A DNA stretch of 64,000 nucleotides from assembly GCF_007679965.1 (NCBI RefSeq), contig NZ_VEHL01000006.1:1-64000 (forward strand). Direction: 5' to 3'. Below, piece after piece: positions 1-8,061 of this stretch. Within the stretch, counting starts at the first letter, position 1, and every line of letters starts with the position of its first letter. The notes beneath the pieces are model-generated. The model saw nothing but the letters and a program-made list of their open reading frames with translations. It had not been told where the DNA came from and did no database searches. Both the position numbers and the translations under genes were made by a program. This DNA comes from Bordetella genomosp. 13 (lineage in GTDB: Bacteria > Pseudomonadota > Gammaproteobacteria > Burkholderiales > Burkholderiaceae_B).

Positions 1-83
1 GTTTCCTGAGTCACTGAAGCGTAGAGAACTCCAGTTTCCCAGACTCTTCCGGGTGAACAACCTATTGGAACATCACACCTAGA

Positions 84-1448
84 TCACTCCTGCGACAGCA
101 ACTGTTGGTATTCGGTCTGGCCTGCCCGGATGAAGTCGACGATCTGGTCGATCGAATTGACGTCCAGTACGTTGGGATCATGAAACAGCGCCGGGCTCAT
201 GCCGTTCTGCAGCAGCAGTTTGTTGAGCGTCAGGAACGCAGCCGTCCGGATATTGCCGTCGGTAAACAGGTGGTGCTGATCCAGGTCCTGGCAGCATTTC
301 GCGATACAGCGCAATGTCGACACCTCGTCGGTCGCCGTCTGGATCTCCTGGTGATACGCAGCAATGATATCGGCCGCCTTCTGGCGGCATTCGTGCTGCG
401 GCTTCGCCTGGGCCACCAGATATTCCGTCGGCATGCCATGCGAGTCGCGCCACTGGAAGACGATCCACCGCTGGGGATCCCGCGCTTTGTCCGAGGCATC
501 GAATTCGTCCCGTCCTTCCAATGACCAGTTGTTGCTCGCCAGCCCGAACATGACGCCCTCGTTGTCACGGTAACCCGGCTTGAGCACCGAGCCGCCATCC
601 ATTCGGTCGCGCTGGTGCACGCCCGCCACCGCGGTGTCGTGCAGAGCCTCGTACATATCCGCCGTCAATGGCTGATCCACCTCGCGGAGCATCTTGTTCA
701 AGGCGCCCAGCATGCCGGCCATGTAGCCTCGCTCATTCTCGAAGTGATACATGCCGCGGTCATGGTGCTGTCCGTCCATCACGAGCTTGTACGCGTCTGC
801 CAACGGACTGGACAGCTTGTTGACCCAGGGATTTCCGGATGCCTCGACCTGCGCGGAAAACCGCAATTGCTCCTGGACGGCCCGCAGGACCGAATCGACC
901 TTCTCCTTGATCTGCGCGCAGGGGCCCTGGGCGTCACGAATGTCCTGGCGCATCTGCTCCAGCCCCGCCAGCATCTGTTCGGTACTGGGGGTCGGACCGT
1001 ACTGATGCAGCAGCCGGTTTTCGATGACGACCTCGAGCTCGCCCTGGAACGCCCGCCCCAGATCGCTGCGCGGAGACAGCACGTCCGTGCCGCCGATATC
1101 GCTCCATTTCGCGCACAGGGCTGCGCACCCGGGCGGCGCGAAGTCGCTGGCCACATGCAACGCCTGGCCGATGATCGCGGGCGTCAGCGGCCGGCCCTCG
1201 GCGTGGGCCGTCTCCAGCAGCCCGCGCAATACGTCCTCGGCCTCGGGCGCCTCGCCATGGATCGCAGTGAACAGGTTGTCGAAGGCGGCCTGGTTCTGCC
1301 TGACGTAATCGGGTTGGTCCGTGGGCATGTCCTGCGTGGTCAGGCTGCCGGCATCGCCCAGCACGACGCGCGCATCGCCGCCGCCCTGCGCCATCTGGCG
1401 CCACTGGTCCAGCGCAACCGGATTCGAGACATTGTTCTGGATACCCAT
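84..1448 (-). CDS. probable type III secretion effector with Fic-like motif (454 aa)
   Basis: Probable protein delivered into host cells by a type III secretion system. The C-terminal part carries HLFTDGNIRT (about residues 393-402). This matches the Fic signature H-P-F-x-D-G-N-G-R-T except for Leu in place of Pro and Ile in place of the second Gly. Fic proteins usually transfer AMP or another nucleotide-derived group to a target hydroxyl, so an active Fic-fold enzyme is possible. The N-terminal 390 residues are not recognised; they are helical and hydrophilic, with no signal peptide or membrane segment. The ATG at 1448 is chosen because AGGAG sits just upstream; the frame stays open further but without sense. 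It lies 11 bp after a CesT-like chaperone gene, the usual arrangement of an effector with its chaperone. The effector role is inferred from that neighbour; the Fic assignment rests on one motif. Confidence 0.6.
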   Translation of the reverse strand: MGIQNNVSNPVALDQWRQMAQGGGDARVVLGDAGSLTTQDMPTDQPDYVRQNQAAFDNLFTAIHGEAPEAEDVLRGLLETAHAEGRPLTPAIIGQALHVASDFAPPGCAALCAKWSDIGGTDVLSPRSDLGRAFQGELEVVIENRLLHQYGPTPSTEQMLAGLEQMRQDIRDAQGPCAQIKEKVDSVLRAVQEQLRFSAQVEASGNPWVNKLSSPLADAYKLVMDGQHHDRGMYHFENERGYMAGMLGALNKMLREVDQPLTADMYEALHDTAVAGVHQRDRMDGGSVLKPGYRDNEGVMFGLASNNWSLEGRDEFDASDKARDPQRWIVFQWRDSHGMPTEYLVAQAKPQHECRQKAADIIAAYHQEIQTATDEVSTLRCIAKCCQDLDQHHLFTDGNIRTAAFLTLNKLLLQNGMSPALFHDPNVLDVNSIDQIVDFIRAGQTEYQQLLSQE

Positions 1449-1459
1449 GCCGTGTCTCC

Positions 1460-1957
1460 TCAGGCGCGATTGAGCAACGGATCCAAGCCGCGAGGGCTGC
1501 CGGACAGGCCGCCCGCCGCGGCCTGCGAAGATGCGGTAGGCGGCGCGAGCCGATCGATGCGGCCCGACAACCGCTCGCTCCAACGCACGGCGTTGGCCGA
1601 AAACGTCTCGAAGATCGCGGCGAAGCGCTGGGCGTGCAGGCACTCCAGCGGCTCGTGATAGCGGTACACGACCGCCTGGTTCAACTCGCTCAGGCCGAAG
1701 AACCCGCCTGCCGTCAACGCGCCGTCCAGATTGCACTGCAGCAGGTAGCGGTGCAGCGCGGCGGCATCGCGCCCCGCCGTGCTGCACATTACCGAAGTCC
1801 AGTGCACGGCATCCTGCTTGTCGCTGTAGCTGATGTGCACCCAGCACGCGGCATCGATCCGGATCGAGCAGACCTGGGCGTCGTTGACGGGCAACTCGGG
1901 TTTGTCCAGCGAGCGGGCAAGATCCGCGACGAGACTTCGGAATACTTCAGCGCGCAT
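1460..1957 (-). CDS. CesT/Tir-family type III secretion chaperone (165 aa)
   Basis: Probable class I secretion chaperone that would bind the N-terminal part of the adjacent effector in the cytoplasm and keep it ready for export. The middle of the protein shows the CesT-family pattern: a leucine-rich helix (LLQCNLDGALTAGG), a GL-S-L strand, then a V-Y-R-Y strand and a final helix of the form L-x-A-x-R-F-x-x-I-F-E-x-F. The core is of typical chaperone size, followed by a Ser/Gly/Pro-rich tail of about 25 residues. The ATG at 1957 has GGAGAG at good spacing; a TTG four codons upstream is less likely. The stop overlaps the ribosome-binding region of the effector gene, so the two are probably one operon and translationally linked. 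No secretion apparatus genes lie in this window. Confidence 0.75.
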   Translation of the reverse strand: MRAEVFRSLVADLARSLDKPELPVNDAQVCSIRIDAACWVHISYSDKQDAVHWTSVMCSTAGRDAAALHRYLLQCNLDGALTAGGFFGLSELNQAVVYRYHEPLECLHAQRFAAIFETFSANAVRWSERLSGRIDRLAPPTASSQAAAGGLSGSPRGLDPLLNRA

Positions 1958-2102
1958 GCTTCTCTCCAAGCGGTTGCGCCAGGGGCAATCCGGACGCCGG
2001 TCGATACTGGATGTCGGGCCATTCCCGAGTCAGTAACGCGGCGCGCATGGAGGTTCCACGAATCCGGCATTTCCAGCGCCCTGCACCGCCTTGCACATGC
2101 TT

Positions 2103-2507
2103 TCAGGTCACCGCGAAAACGTCCGGCTTGTTGGCCAGATACCAGGCTACCGACCGGGTGACCGGCAGTTGCCGTATCTCGGCGAGGTGGAAATAGCCGG
2201 CTCCGGCGCCCTCCATGACGCGGAAGTCGCCCCATTCGACGGGACGGGGAAGCAGCATCAATGGCGCCTCCTGGCCGTCGCTGCCGGTGCGCCGGCCTAT
2301 CTCGATGAAATCGGCCGGCAGCGCGGCGATGCCCAGCTCTTCCTGCAGTTCGCGCGAAGCCGTATGCCGATGGTCGGCGTCCGCGGGCTCGACCGCGCCT
2401 CCCCAGAAGCTCCAGGCCAACGGGCCGATCGGAGCCGCGCTGTCGCGCATTTGCAGAAGCGATCGACCCAGGCGGTCGCGCACGAGAATGCTGATGTTGG
2501 TGATCAA
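2103..2507 (-). CDS. NUDIX hydrolase (about 134 aa, start uncertain)
   Basis: NUDIX-fold pyrophosphohydrolase, probably acting on a nucleoside diphosphate derivative; the substrate cannot be told. The NUDIX box reads GGAVEP, then a ten-residue stretch, then RELQEELGI. It keeps the REUXEEXGU half exactly, but the first half is one residue longer than usual and lacks the normal GE glutamate, so activity needs care. The fold begins at ITNISILVRDR, which fits a TTG start at 2507. The frame is open upstream with an ATG at 2648 that would add an arginine-rich, unconserved-looking N-terminus. It is a single gene convergent on nothing nearby and lies divergent from the LuxR-type gene. Confidence 0.65.
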   Translation of the reverse strand: MITNISILVRDRLGRSLLQMRDSAAPIGPLAWSFWGGAVEPADADHRHTASRELQEELGIAALPADFIEIGRRTGSDGQEAPLMLLPRPVEWGDFRVMEGAGAGYFHLAEIRQLPVTRSVAWYLANKPDVFAVT

Positions 2508-2746
2508 GCGGCAGGTCCTGGCAAAAAATCGGGAGGGATGCGCCGGATCCGCGTCGTGACAACAGCGTCCGCGGCGATCTGGCGGCCGCTTTCCACGCCC
2601 GGCAGCCGGTCCCGCCGACACGGCGGCAACACGTGCCTCGTCCAGCATCCACGTTTCGATCTTAGTACGCGCGGGCCTGCCGAAGCCATCCTCCGGCCTA
2701 CAATCGGCGCTTTCCAAGCTCTCCGCGCGTTTGCGCGCCCAAAAGA

Positions 2747-3508
2747 ATGAGCGCCTCGCTGCCGATGTTCGAGCCCCTGCTGCACGCGCGCACGCGCGCC
2801 GAGGTGGACCGGTTTCTTGCGTCCCATGTTGAACAGCTGGACTATCGCTGCTTCTTCTATTCGCCCTTGCTGACCGAAACGCCCGCGCCGCGCTTCTTCC
2901 GCGATCCTGGACGCGTGCGCCGGGCCGAACAGCTGGGCCTGGAAAGCATCCACACCAGCTATCCCACCCCCTGGATCCAGCGTTACCAGGAGGCGCGGTT
3001 CGTCGAGACGGATCCGATCGTGAAACTGACTGCGAGCAGCACGCTGCCACTGCTTTGGGACGGGCTGTCGAAAGAGGATCGGCGCCATCCGGTGTTCGAC
3101 GAGTCGCGCGAGCATGGGCTGGCCAGCGGCATCACCGTACCGCTGGCAGGCATCCATGGCGACAGGGCGCTGTTCTCGATCGCGGGCGACCTGCCGCCCG
3201 AACGCTCGCAGCGCCATACCGCCGCGATGGCCGGCCTGGTGACGATGACGGCCATGTACCTGCACGAGACGGTACGCCGCATCCAGCTGGGCCATCGCGC
3301 CGAGCAGATTCCCGCGCTGACGCCACGCGAGAAGGACTGCCTGCAATGGGCGGCCGTGGGCAAGACGTCCTGGGAGATCGCCTACATCCTGAACGTGTCG
3401 GAGCGCACGGTCGTGTTCCATATCGGCAACGCCTGCCGCAAGCTGGGCGCGGCGAATCGCCGCCAGGCCGTGGCGCGCGCCATCGGATTGCAGATCATCA
3501 CGCCCTGA
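2747..3508 (+). CDS. LuxR-family quorum-sensing regulator, solo (253 aa)
   Basis: Transcription factor of the LuxR type with an N-terminal autoinducer-binding domain (about 1-170) and a C-terminal LuxR helix-turn-helix (about 185-250, beginning LTPREKDCLQW). The acyl-homoserine-lactone pocket residues of the family are present at the correct spacing: W76, Y80, D89, P90 and W104. It should therefore be able to bind an acyl-homoserine lactone or a mimic. No luxI-type synthase is in the window, so this is a solo (orphan) receptor as far as can be seen. The ATG at 2747 gives the normal family length; a second in-frame ATG lies six codons on. It is near the effector/chaperone pair but transcribed the other way; a regulatory link is only a guess. 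Confidence 0.85.
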   Translation: MSASLPMFEPLLHARTRAEVDRFLASHVEQLDYRCFFYSPLLTETPAPRFFRDPGRVRRAEQLGLESIHTSYPTPWIQRYQEARFVETDPIVKLTASSTLPLLWDGLSKEDRRHPVFDESREHGLASGITVPLAGIHGDRALFSIAGDLPPERSQRHTAAMAGLVTMTAMYLHETVRRIQLGHRAEQIPALTPREKDCLQWAAVGKTSWEIAYILNVSERTVVFHIGNACRKLGAANRRQAVARAIGLQIITP

Positions 3509-3617
3509 CCTGTAAGTTCTTACAGCTGTCGCCGCACATGGGCTGCTGACACTATTCGCAACACCGACACCGGATCGCCGCAACGCGACCCGATCACTGT
3601 TCTGCGAGTCACTACCC

Positions 3618-4583
3618 ATGAAAATGAAAACGACTTCTTTGATCGTCGCCTGCGGAATTGCCGCAGTGCTGGCCGGCTGCGACAAGGCGCAGACGCCCGC
3701 CCAGGCGCAACCCACGGCGGCCCCGGCGCCGGCGCAACCCGCTGCCGCATCCCCCGCGCCCGCCGCCAAGACGGCCGACGGCACGCTGCCGCGTCGCCCC
3801 GATGCCGAGCGCGCCTACACGCTGCTGGACCTGTCGCGCCAGAACATGCCGGAGCCTGTGTTCGATGCCCTGTCGGGCCAATTGCGCGACGCGTACTGGG
3901 CCGGAGCGGCCAAGGATTTGCCGGCGCTGGCGCAGGATTATTCGCCCGCCTATCGCAAGGAACAGGACAGCTTCAAGCGCGCGGACATCCTGAAGGAACT
4001 CACCCCGCAACTGGAAGCCGCGTATGCCGAAGCGCAGAAGCGCAAGGACTATGCGGTGCGCGTCCTGCAGACGGCATGGGTCGCCCCCTATGACGCCCAG
4101 AAAGGCGGCTTCGAGGTGACGCCGCTGGAGTCGGGCGAACAGAGCACGATGACGCTGCGCAAAAGCATGCGCGACAACGTGAATGCCATCTGGGAAACGG
4201 TGTTCGTGGGCACCTTGCCGGCGGCCGCCAGCTTCCTGTACAAGCCGCGCGACGAGGCCGAGGCACGCCGCGTCGAGGCCGCGCTGGCGCCGCAACGCGC
4301 GCATGGCAAGGACACGGTGCGCGCAACCCTCCAGTATCAGGGCCAGGTGCTGGGCGCGGCGCCCGCCAAGAATGGCTACAGCTATCGCGTGTTCCTGGGC
4401 GTGGACGCGATCACTCTGAACGACGGCAAGACCGGCCAGCCTCTGTTCACGATTCCCGGCAGTGCCCTGGGCCCCATCAAGACGGAATGCGCCTCGACGC
4501 GCGAAGCCCTGAACGTGGCCGAGCCTGTGATCACCGGCGGAGGCGTGTTCGGCTACAACGGCGCGTCGTCCGGCCGCTGCTGA
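3618..4583 (+). CDS. lipoprotein of unknown function (321 aa)
   Basis: Exported lipoprotein. The N-terminus has a short signal peptide ending in the lipobox LAGC (Cys at about residue 21). A flexible Ala/Pro/Gln-rich linker of about 30 residues follows, then a soluble domain of roughly 270 residues with alternating helices and strands. The folded part resembles DUF4852-type lipoproteins, but I am not certain of that. Its C-terminus ends in GRC, with one further cysteine nearby that could form a disulphide. The TGA stop is the first three bases of an 8-bp tandem repeat that separates it from a second small lipoprotein gene in the same direction, so the pair may be an operon. Confidence 0.75.
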   Translation: MKMKTTSLIVACGIAAVLAGCDKAQTPAQAQPTAAPAPAQPAAASPAPAAKTADGTLPRRPDAERAYTLLDLSRQNMPEPVFDALSGQLRDAYWAGAAKDLPALAQDYSPAYRKEQDSFKRADILKELTPQLEAAYAEAQKRKDYAVRVLQTAWVAPYDAQKGGFEVTPLESGEQSTMTLRKSMRDNVNAIWETVFVGTLPAAASFLYKPRDEAEARRVEAALAPQRAHGKDTVRATLQYQGQVLGAAPAKNGYSYRVFLGVDAITLNDGKTGQPLFTIPGSALGPIKTECASTREALNVAEPVITGGGVFGYNGASSGRC

Positions 4584-4635
4584 TTCCCTGATTCCCTGAT
4601 TCCCTGATTCCCTGATTCCCTGATTCCCTGATTCC
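4581..4635 (+). repeat. tandem 8-bp repeat TGATTCCC, about 7 copies
   Basis: Six perfect copies of TGATTCCC and a seventh partial copy (TGATTCC) in a row. The first TGA is the stop codon of the upstream lipoprotein gene and the tract ends 14 bases before the next lipoprotein start. Such simple repeats change copy number by slippage; here that would alter the spacing between the two genes, not a reading frame. Confidence 0.95.
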
Positions 4636-4649
4636 ACCCGAGACCCGAC

Positions 4650-4940
4650 ATGACGATCTTGCGCTTCCCCCTGCCGCTGCGCGGCGCCCTGGCCGCCTTG
4701 TGCGTGACCCTGGCCGCCTGCGGCGCCGGCCTGTCCGGCGATTACGGCAACGAGATGGTGACTTACACCTTCCATTCGGACGGCACGGTCGAACAGAGCA
4801 GCCTGGGCATGACCATCAAGCTGAAGTACGAACTGAAGGGCAGGAAGCTCGAAATCCAGACACCGCAAGGCACTCTCGTTTATGAGATGCGGGACGATGG
4901 TGCGATCGACACGCCTTTTGGCGTGTTGAAGAAACGTTAG
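4650..4940 (+). CDS. small lipoprotein (96 aa)
   Basis: Short exported lipoprotein of unknown function. A signal peptide rich in Leu and Ala ends in the lipobox LAAC (Cys at about residue 25). The mature part is about 70 residues of alternating strands with a G-D-Y-G-N start and a T-Y-T-F-H-S-D-G-T-V repeat-like pattern, resembling small beta-sheet lipoproteins that sense or bind at the envelope. It starts 14 bases after the 8-bp repeat tract and probably shares a transcript with the larger lipoprotein gene upstream, unless the tract holds a promoter. Confidence 0.75.
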   Translation: MTILRFPLPLRGALAALCVTLAACGAGLSGDYGNEMVTYTFHSDGTVEQSSLGMTIKLKYELKGRKLEIQTPQGTLVYEMRDDGAIDTPFGVLKKR

Positions 4941-4950
4941 GCCAACATTC

Positions 4951-5001
4951 ATTCCAATCCCGACTCAGTCCATGAAAATTAATCGTTTGTCGTGATCAAA
5001 C
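4951..5001 (+). promoter_or_regulatory. operator/promoter region of module A, copy 1
   Basis: A 32-bp block at 4967-4998 (core ATGAAAATTA at 4972-4981) matches the block at 7965-7996 without gaps at 25 of 32 positions. Here it is flanked by ATTCCAAT (4951-4958) and contains an inverted repeat GTTTG-N7-CAAAC (4985-5001). It sits 46 bp before the crotonase gene. It is probably the binding site of the LysR-type regulator encoded in the same cluster; that assignment is inferred from position. Confidence 0.6.
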
Positions 5002-5046
5002 AGCCTCTCTAGCATCGACGGGTACACCCCAAGATGGAGAGGAGAC

Positions 5047-5838
5047 ATGGCAGCGAGCATTCCCACCTTCGCGCACGCGCTGGTCACGCGCGACGCGCGT
5101 GGCGTCTACACCCTGCAGATCCACGACGCCAAGAGCCTGAACATCCTGGCCTCGGCGGTGACGCTGAGCCTGATCGAGGCGGCGCGCTGGATTGGCGCGC
5201 AGGACGATGCCCGCGCGGTCGTCATACGTGGCTCGGGCGAGCGCGCCTTCATCGGCGGCGCCAACATCTACGAGATGGCCGAGCTGGATCCGGAGGGCGG
5301 GCGCGACTTCATCACCCGGCTGCGCGACCTGTGCGACGCGGTGGCCGACATCCCGGTGCCGACCATCGCGCGCATTCCCGGCTTCTGCCTGGGCGCGGGC
5401 ATGGAGCTGGCCGCGGCCTGCGACATCCGCCTGGGTTCGCATGACGCGGTGTTCGGCATGCCCGAGGTGCGCGTCGGCATTCCGTCCGTCATCCACGCGG
5501 TGCTGCTGCCCGCGCTGATCGGCCCCGGCGCCACCAACTGGCTGCTGCTGACGGGCGAGACGGTGGACGCGGCGCAGGCCTTGAAATGGGGTTTCCTGCA
5601 GTTCGCCGGCGAGGCCGCCGGGCTCGACGACCTGGTCGAACGCACCGTCGCCCCCATCGCGGCCAGCGGCCCGCGCGCGGTGCGGTCGCAAAAGGCGCTG
5701 CTGCGCTACTGGAGCGAATCCAGCATCCAGGCCGGCCTGGACCGCAGCGTGGCCGTGTTCGGCGACGCCTTCACCACCGACGAGCCGCGCCAGTACATGG
5801 CGCCCTTCGTCAACCGCAAGCAACATAAGGGGCAGTGA
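5047..5838 (+). CDS. enoyl-CoA hydratase/isomerase family protein (263 aa)
   Basis: Crotonase-fold enzyme that would act on an acyl-CoA thioester, most often hydrating a 2-enoyl-CoA. Oxyanion-hole sequences are visible (AFIGGANI near residue 60 and CLGAGMELA near 117). Both catalytic glutamates of the hydratase type appear kept: the Glu of GAGMELA and the Glu of MPEVRVG. The length is normal. A strong ribosome-binding site (GGAGAGGAG) precedes the ATG at 5047. The stop overlaps the start of the CoA-transferase gene (TGATG), so the two are translationally coupled. The context suggests degradation of a short organic acid after CoA activation; the substrate is unknown. Confidence 0.85.
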   Translation: MAASIPTFAHALVTRDARGVYTLQIHDAKSLNILASAVTLSLIEAARWIGAQDDARAVVIRGSGERAFIGGANIYEMAELDPEGGRDFITRLRDLCDAVADIPVPTIARIPGFCLGAGMELAAACDIRLGSHDAVFGMPEVRVGIPSVIHAVLLPALIGPGATNWLLLTGETVDAAQALKWGFLQFAGEAAGLDDLVERTVAPIAASGPRAVRSQKALLRYWSESSIQAGLDRSVAVFGDAFTTDEPRQYMAPFVNRKQHKGQ

Positions 5839-6962
5839 TGGCGGGCCCCCTGCACGGCGTGCGCGTGGTGGACATGACGTCGGTCGCCATGGGGCCGTAT
5901 GCCACGCAGATCCTGGGCGACATGGGCGCCGAGGTGATCAAGGTCGAGGCGCCCGAGGGCGACGTGTTCCGCACGACGGCGCCGGCCGCGCATGCCGGCA
6001 TGGGCCCCGCCTATCTGAACCTGAACCGCAACAAGCGCAGCGTGACGCTGGACGGCAAGCAGCCCGAGGACCGCGAGCGGCTGCTGCGCCTGATCGACGG
6101 CGCCGACGTATTCGTGTCCAACGTGCGCACCGCGGCCCTGAAGCGCCTGGGCCTGGACGCGCAGACACTGTGCGCGCGCAACGGCCGGCTGATCCACTGT
6201 TCGGCGGTGGGCTTCGGACAGGACGGGCCCTATGCGGGCCGCCCTGCCTTCGACGACATCATCCAGGCCATGAGCGGCATGGCCGACCTGCAGGGCCGCA
6301 ACGGCGGCGCGCCGGCCTACGTCAACACCATCATGGCGGACAAGGTCGCCGGGCTGACGCTGGCCTATGCGATTCCGATGGCGCTCTACGAACGCGAGCG
6401 CTCGGGCAAGGGGCAGGCCATCGAGGTGCCGATGTTCGAGACCATGGTCGCGTTCACGCTGGTGGAGCATCTGGGCGGCCACAGCTTCGTGCCGCCGCTG
6501 GGTCCGATGGGCTACGGCCGCGTGCTGTCGCCGCAGCGGCGTCCGTACCGCACGCGCGACGGCTATCTGGCGCTGCTGCCCTATACCGACGCGCAGTGGC
6601 AGCGCTTCTTCGCGCTGGCCGAGCGCGGCGACCTGGCGCAGGACACGCGCTACGCCACCGCGCCGTCGCGGGCGCGCCACTTCGACGCGCTGTACCAGGA
6701 CCTGGCCGACATCGTCGCGCTGCGCGGCACCGAGGACTGGCTGGTGTTGCTGGCCGACGCGGACATCCCGCACTCGCGCGTGAACGCGCCCGAGGCCCTG
6801 CTGGACGATCCGCACCTTAAGGCGACAGGCTTCTTCCAGCACGTGGAGCATCCCACGGAAGGCCCGATGCTGGCCACGTCGATCCCCGTGCGCTTCTCGC
6901 GAACGCCGGGCACGATACGGCGGCCCGCGCCGCGCCAGGACGCGGATCGCGATATCCTGTAG
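5838..6962 (+). CDS. CaiB/BaiF (family III) CoA-transferase (374 aa)
   Basis: Transfers CoA from a donor acyl-CoA to a free acid in the cytoplasm. The sequence shows the family III features: N-terminal GVRVVDMT and GDMGAEVIKVE, the LNRNKRSV segment, and the nucleophilic aspartate in IMADKVAG (D168 by my count). The ATG at 5838 overlaps the crotonase stop by one base and has AAGGGG upstream, which decides it over a GTG one codon earlier. With the upstream crotonase it forms a two-enzyme activation and hydration unit. A LysR-type regulator gene follows after 75 bp on the same strand, and a Bug-type periplasmic receptor lies beyond that. Confidence 0.9.
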   Translation: MAGPLHGVRVVDMTSVAMGPYATQILGDMGAEVIKVEAPEGDVFRTTAPAAHAGMGPAYLNLNRNKRSVTLDGKQPEDRERLLRLIDGADVFVSNVRTAALKRLGLDAQTLCARNGRLIHCSAVGFGQDGPYAGRPAFDDIIQAMSGMADLQGRNGGAPAYVNTIMADKVAGLTLAYAIPMALYERERSGKGQAIEVPMFETMVAFTLVEHLGGHSFVPPLGPMGYGRVLSPQRRPYRTRDGYLALLPYTDAQWQRFFALAERGDLAQDTRYATAPSRARHFDALYQDLADIVALRGTEDWLVLLADADIPHSRVNAPEALLDDPHLKATGFFQHVEHPTEGPMLATSIPVRFSRTPGTIRRPAPRQDADRDIL

Positions 6963-7037
6963 CCGCGCCGCGACCGGCATGCACGGCCCGTGGCGTGCCG
7001 CATCGGGCAGCGCGCGCCACGGCGCCCACGCACAACC

Positions 7038-7949
7038 ATGAACATCACCCTCAAGCAATTGCGCGTCTTCTGCGCGCTGTACGAACTGCGCAGCTTCACG
7101 GCCGCCGCCCGCGCGGCCTTCGTCACGCAATCGGCCGTCAGCAAGCTTTGCGCCGAACTGGAAGCCGAGATCGGCCAGCCCCTGTTCGAACGTTCCACGC
7201 GCAGCGTGACGCCGTGCGACGGCGCGGCCGAGTTCTATGCCTACGCGCAGGAGATACTGGGCACGGTGCGCGCCGCCGAACGCACCATGTCGGGCCTGCG
7301 CTCGCTGGAACGCGGCACGGTGGGCGTGGCGACCTCGCCGCTGATGATGGTCGGGCTGATGGGCCAGGTGGTGGCCGACTACCATCGCGCGCATCCCAGC
7401 GTGAAGCTGGAACTGTTCGAGTTGTCCACCGACGACACCATCGAGCACGTGCGCAACGGCCGCGCCGACTTCGGCATCGTGTCGCTGGAAACAGCGTCGG
7501 ATGAACTGAGCACCCGCGTCATCTATCGCGACACCATGTATGCCGTCTGCGCGCCCGACCATGCGCTGACGCGCCGGCGCAAGGTGTCGTGGGAGGACGT
7601 GGCGGCGCACGATCACATCACCCTGCGCAACGTCTATAGCGTGCGACGCAGCCTGGACCGCGTGGCCGCCGACCTGAAGCTGGAATTCCGCTATCGCATC
7701 GAGGCGGGCATGCTGCTGTCGGCGCTCAACCTGGTGGGGGAAGGACTGGGCATCACGGTGGTGCCCGGCTATGCCTGCGACGTGGCGCGCCAGTTGGGGC
7801 TGCGCGTGCTGGACATCGACGGCGCGCGCCTGCACGGACACGAGCTGTGGCTGATCCAGCGCCGCACGGCGCGCCTGTCGCTGGCCGCGTCGGCCTTCCT
7901 GCAAGCCACCGAAGACTATCTGCGGCTGCGCCAATCCGGCAGGCATTGA
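7038..7949 (+). CDS. LysR-family regulator of module A (303 aa)
   Basis: LysR-type transcription factor. The helix-turn-helix is at the N-terminus (about 1-60: MNITLKQLRVFCALYELRSF, then AAARAAFVTQSAVSKL), followed by the effector-binding domain to about residue 295. The start at 7038 gives the canonical LysR N-terminus; the upstream in-frame ATG at 6990 adds 16 unconserved residues. It lies between the CoA-transferase and the Bug receptor gene, both in the same direction. The repeated boxes at 4967 and 7965, before the first enzyme gene and before the receptor gene, are natural targets. The inducer is probably the transported acid or its CoA ester. Confidence 0.85.
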   Translation: MNITLKQLRVFCALYELRSFTAAARAAFVTQSAVSKLCAELEAEIGQPLFERSTRSVTPCDGAAEFYAYAQEILGTVRAAERTMSGLRSLERGTVGVATSPLMMVGLMGQVVADYHRAHPSVKLELFELSTDDTIEHVRNGRADFGIVSLETASDELSTRVIYRDTMYAVCAPDHALTRRRKVSWEDVAAHDHITLRNVYSVRRSLDRVAADLKLEFRYRIEAGMLLSALNLVGEGLGITVVPGYACDVARQLGLRVLDIDGARLHGHELWLIQRRTARLSLAASAFLQATEDYLRLRQSGRH

Positions 7950-7955
7950 TCCCGG

Positions 7956-7997
7956 ATTGGAATGAGTCTATGAAAATTAGTCCCTTGTTGGGATAAG
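7956..7997 (+). promoter_or_regulatory. operator/promoter region of module A, copy 2
   Basis: Second copy of the 32-bp block (7965-7996, core ATGAAAATTA at 7970-7979), immediately after the regulator stop and 66 bp before the Bug receptor gene. It is preceded by ATTGGAAT (7956-7963), the reverse complement of the ATTCCAAT that precedes copy 1. Its presence inside a same-direction gene string argues that the receptor gene has its own regulated promoter. Confidence 0.6.
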
Positions 7998-8061
7998 CGG
8001 GCGGCGCGCATCATACGGCCTCGTACCAAGAGGCCGGTCCGCGGTCCCACAGGAGACAAGC

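Noticed and set aside
1449..1847. Open frame upstream of the effector start, extending it to 587 residues
   Set aside because: The added part is the reverse-frame shadow of the chaperone gene, is arginine-rich and lacks a ribosome-binding site; ATG 1448 has a good one.
3612..4952. Long minus-strand frame across the two lipoprotein genes
   Set aside because: Made of His/Arg/Gln-rich sequence typical of antisense frames in GC-rich DNA; the 8-bp repeat gives it an artificial repetitive peptide.
4985..5001. GTTTG-N7-CAAAC as an intrinsic terminator of the small lipoprotein gene
   Set aside because: No T run follows and it lies within the duplicated box, so an operator is more likely.
5706..7946. 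Very long minus-strand frame opposite module A
   Set aside because: Antisense shadow of the CoA-transferase and LysR genes, both of which have clear family motifs.
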